A DNA stretch of 64,000 bases from Micromonospora halophytica. Its GTDB lineage: Bacteria > Actinomycetota > Actinomycetes > Mycobacteriales > Micromonosporaceae. Made by a program: the position numbers and the translations under genes. A model generated the notes under the pieces. That model searched no databases and had not been told where the DNA came from. It saw nothing but the letters and a program-made list of their open reading frames with translations. The stretch lies in contig NZ_FMDN01000014.1 in the NCBI RefSeq assembly GCF_900090245.1, positions 89,540-153,539 on the forward strand, read 5' to 3'. How positions within the stretch are numbered: the stretch's first letter is position 1; every line of letters begins with the position of its first letter. Positions 62,064-64,000 of the stretch are shown here, piece by piece.

Positions 62064-62846
62064 TCAGCGGGCGGCGCCGCGAGCCTGCACGGCGTGCGTC
62101 AACGTCATGAGCAGCAGTCCGCCCACCAGATTGCCGGCACCGGCGAGCAGGACGTTCAGCCCCAGGTCGGCGTAGCTCACGTGGGCGTCGAGCCAGATGC
62201 CGAACAGCAGGTGCAGGCCGGAGACCACGACGTGGTCGAACGGGCCGAGGGCCAGGAAGAACCCCACCACGTACGCCAGGGCGATCCGGCTGCCCGCCGA
62301 CCCGACCGCGTGCAGCAGGTACGACAGCAGCGTGAGCAACGTGCCGGCGGCGATCCCCCGGGTGAAGGTCGCCAGGCCCTCCTTGGCGGCGATCTCCTCG
62401 GCGACGAGGGCGAGCGTCTCGTGCGCCCCGGCCGGCAGGGTCCCCCGTACGACGAACACGGCGGCCATCACCGCGCCACCGGCGAAGTTGAGCAGAAGCA
62501 CGAGGAGCCACAGCCGCGCCAGCTGTCCGACGGCTGAGGCACGGCGGCGCGCAACTGCCGCCGCCACCGGATCGAAGAAGTTCTCGGTGAACAGCTCCGT
62601 GCGGCCGACCACTACGAAGACCAGGCCGATGCCGAATGCGAGTGCACCGATCAGCTGACCGATCCCGGAGGCGTAGTCCGGTGCGACCAACTCGCGGGTC
62701 ACGCCGAGGGCGACGATCCCGAACACGATGGTGACCCCGGCGATGAAACCGGTGGAGGCCTGTTCCAGCGCCGTCATGGACAGGCGGCGCTCGCCCTCGC
62801 CTCGCGCGCGGTCATAGACGTCCTCGGGACGCGGCTCTCCTGCCAT
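62064..62846 (-). CDS. Formate/nitrite transporter (FNT) family protein
   Basis: 260 aa from ATG 62846. Six helices. Family segments include ALEQASTGFIAGVTIVFGIV, VVGRTELFTENFFDPVAAAV (the conserved T-E-L-FT.N of FNT), LLLNFAGGAVMAAVFVV, SRIALAYVVGFFLALGPFDH and VLLAGAGNLVGGLLLMTLTH (N...GG loop). It is a pentameric anion channel family; substrate could be formate, nitrite or a related anion. A 30-residue fragment of a sister gene lies at 57737-57829. Confidence 0.92.
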   Translation of the reverse strand: MAGEPRPEDVYDRARGEGERRLSMTALEQASTGFIAGVTIVFGIVALGVTRELVAPDYASGIGQLIGALAFGIGLVFVVVGRTELFTENFFDPVAAAVARRRASAVGQLARLWLLVLLLNFAGGAVMAAVFVVRGTLPAGAHETLALVAEEIAAKEGLATFTRGIAAGTLLTLLSYLLHAVGSAGSRIALAYVVGFFLALGPFDHVVVSGLHLLFGIWLDAHVSYADLGLNVLLAGAGNLVGGLLLMTLTHAVQARGAAR

Positions 62847-63004
62847 CCGGTCCAGATACCCGGTCGCCCAGGAACGAACCGGCCCAGAGTGGGTTGGGCA
62901 AGTTGAGGGGCCAGCCACCCCGTACACGCCTGTTCGTCGCTCGACCGGCATTACTCTGGGCGAACACCTGGACGGAACCAACCATAGGAATGGCCGGAGG
63001 AAAG

Positions 63005-63451
63005 ATGAAGAAGAACTACATCCGGTTCGGTTTGGTCCTGCTGATCAGCCTTGCGGTCATGTTCGCCCTCACGCTGTCCCAGATCCGCAGGTGGTCGGAC
63101 TTCTATCTGAATCTGAGCAACTTCTACATGTCAGTGATCATGGTGGCGGTCATGGGTGTGATCATGATGGCCGTCATGCATCAGATGTTCACCGGTCGAC
63201 GTCTCAACATCGTGCTCTACGCCGTACTGGGCGCCCTCTTCGTCGGTGGTTTCGCGGCGGTACGCACCGAGCCCTTCGTGGGTAACGAGAACTTCCTCAG
63301 GTCGATGATCCCCCACCACTCCCGGGCGGTCCTCGTCTGCCAAGAGTCGAAAATCACGGACCCGGAGATCGTCGAACTCTGCGACCAGATCGTGAAGTCG
63401 CAGGAGGAGGAAATCACCCAGATGAAGCGGATCCTCGACGACCGGTACTGA
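63005..63451 (+). CDS. DUF305-like membrane protein, copy C
   Basis: 148 aa from ATG 63005 (GGAGGAAAG upstream). Same three helices and DUF305-like end as copy A (MIPHHSRAVLVCQESKITDP, QEEEITQMKRILDDRY), with an extra Lys at the start. Divergent from the FNT gene. Confidence 0.88.
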   Translation: MKKNYIRFGLVLLISLAVMFALTLSQIRRWSDFYLNLSNFYMSVIMVAVMGVIMMAVMHQMFTGRRLNIVLYAVLGALFVGGFAAVRTEPFVGNENFLRSMIPHHSRAVLVCQESKITDPEIVELCDQIVKSQEEEITQMKRILDDRY

Positions 63452-63571
63452 CGGTATGGAGCGACGAGCAACTGCGCCGTCTGCGCCGACAACGCCACCC
63501 GCACGCTCCCTCGTTGACGTGTCGAGGCACCTTTGCCCCCACTTCACCCCTGCAGCCCAGGGAGGATCGGG

Positions 63572-63712
63572 ATGCCGCGCACCGTCGAGTTGATCCTTCC
63601 CGCCGAGCGAACGGCGGAGGTCGTGGCGGCAATGCGTCGCCTGAACCCGCTGTCGCTGCGACTGCAACCTAACCTCGGCCCTTCGTTAAGGGCTGTCCAA
63701 GGAGTGGTCTGA
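63572..63712 (+). pseudogene. 5' end of a DUF389-like gene cut by an IS element
   Basis: ATG 63572 with ribosome site GGAGG begins MPRTVELILPAERTAEVVAA then MRRLNPLSLRLQPN, like the N-terminal domain of DUF389 membrane proteins. From about 63680 the sequence is IS-derived and the frame stops at TGA 63710. Family assignment is tentative. Confidence 0.5.
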
Positions 63713-64000
63713 AAGCAATGAAGTGCCTTCTGATCAGGGAAAATGGGACTTGCTGAGGGTCCGATGTTCCTGTCACGGAAGGCACTTGCTGGGTGAAGGT
63801 TACCGCAACACGTCCGAAGATCATGGTGACCGGCGGCGGGCGGGGCGTAGTCGGGCACGTCGGCGCCCGCCTGCTCGCCGATCTGGCCGACGTAACAGGG
63901 TTGACCAGCGCGTTCAGCCTCGCGTTGACGAAGTTGCGGCAACGGCAGAGCGGCCACGACCCGGGCCGCATCGCCGTGGATCTGGCGGTGATGCTCGCCG
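63688..64000 (+). mobile_element. Left part of an IS1380-type insertion sequence
   Basis: Begins near AGGGCTGTCCAAGGAGTGG and continues beyond the window. The leader contains AAGTGCCTT (about 63721) and AAGGCACTT (about 63777), exact inverses. The right end and target duplication cannot be seen. Confidence 0.65.
63793..64000 (+). CDS. IS1380 family transposase, N-terminal part
   Basis: GTG 63793 starts VKVTATRPKIMVTGGG; ARLLADLADVTGLTSAFSLA and RQRQSGHDPGRIAVDLAVML are typical of the IS1380 N-terminus. The gene runs off the right edge of the window, so integrity is unknown. Confidence 0.88.
   Translation, partial: MKVTATRPKIMVTGGGRGVVGHVGARLLADLADVTGLTSAFSLALTKLRQRQSGHDPGRIAVDLAVMLA

Overview
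The window is a high-GC actinobacterial chromosome segment. F420-dependent oxidoreductase, GAF-ANTAR, Rv2629-like and ChaB/Rho_N genes, frequent GTG starts and dense 4-nt start/stop overlaps suggest a filamentous actinomycete, most likely Micromonosporaceae; this assignment is inference from gene content, not from a marker gene.

Left third (1-23.1 kb): a defence-type accessory region. It holds a Ser/Thr kinase-TPR protein, a 468-aa protein with a possible PD-(D/E)xK-like motif, and a complete three-gene pPIWI_RE island on the minus strand (REase, DinG-like helicase, pPIWI_RE; each pair overlaps by GTGA). After a GNAT gene, two unknown proteins, a zinc-ribbon protein and a decayed thioredoxin reductase comes a four-gene minus-strand operon encoding a tandem ubiquitin-like protein ending exactly in Gly, an E2-like protein, a JAMM/JAB protease and an E1-like protein. 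Its order and architecture match BilABCD-type bacterial ubiquitin conjugation systems. A divergent XRE-HEXXH metallopeptidase operon with a leaderless first gene sits across the shared promoter region, where a perfect 8+8 inverted repeat could be an operator. A decayed retron/group II-like reverse transcriptase and an IS110 transposase close this part.

Middle (23.4-43.5 kb): a metal and redox region. A four-helix copper-binding protein, a DUF305-like membrane protein and decayed relatives lead into an eight-gene operon encoding only the membrane arm of complex I (NuoA,H,J,K,L,M,N). The peripheral arm is replaced by one fused protein: a Cys-less NuoB-like segment, DHGGM repeats and a degenerate NuoD-like segment. 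Then follow a HAD-GH65 phosphorylase, a SHOCT protein, a secreted C39-like peptidase, a two-component system, a beta-propeller protein and a multicopper oxidase (probable copper response).

Right third (44-64 kb): a stress/persistence-type set. It includes a Vms1/Rv2629-like protein, two decayed genes, STAS protein, ThDP enzyme, HPP membrane protein, a molybdopterin oxidoreductase lacking its Fe-S cysteines with a small helical partner, an MRJP-like propeller protein, GAF-ANTAR, ChaB-Rho_N, F420 enzyme, DUF421 proteins, DUF1264 protein, a channel-like protein and a formate/nitrite-type transporter. Three paralogous segments (about 23.6-25.6, 56.4-57.9 and 61.4-63.5 kb) share the block copper-binding protein / Rho_N peptide / DUF421 / FNT / DUF305 in different states of decay, showing duplication inside the region. 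The window ends in an IS1380-type element that has cut a small gene.

No rRNA, tRNA or CRISPR array was recognised.
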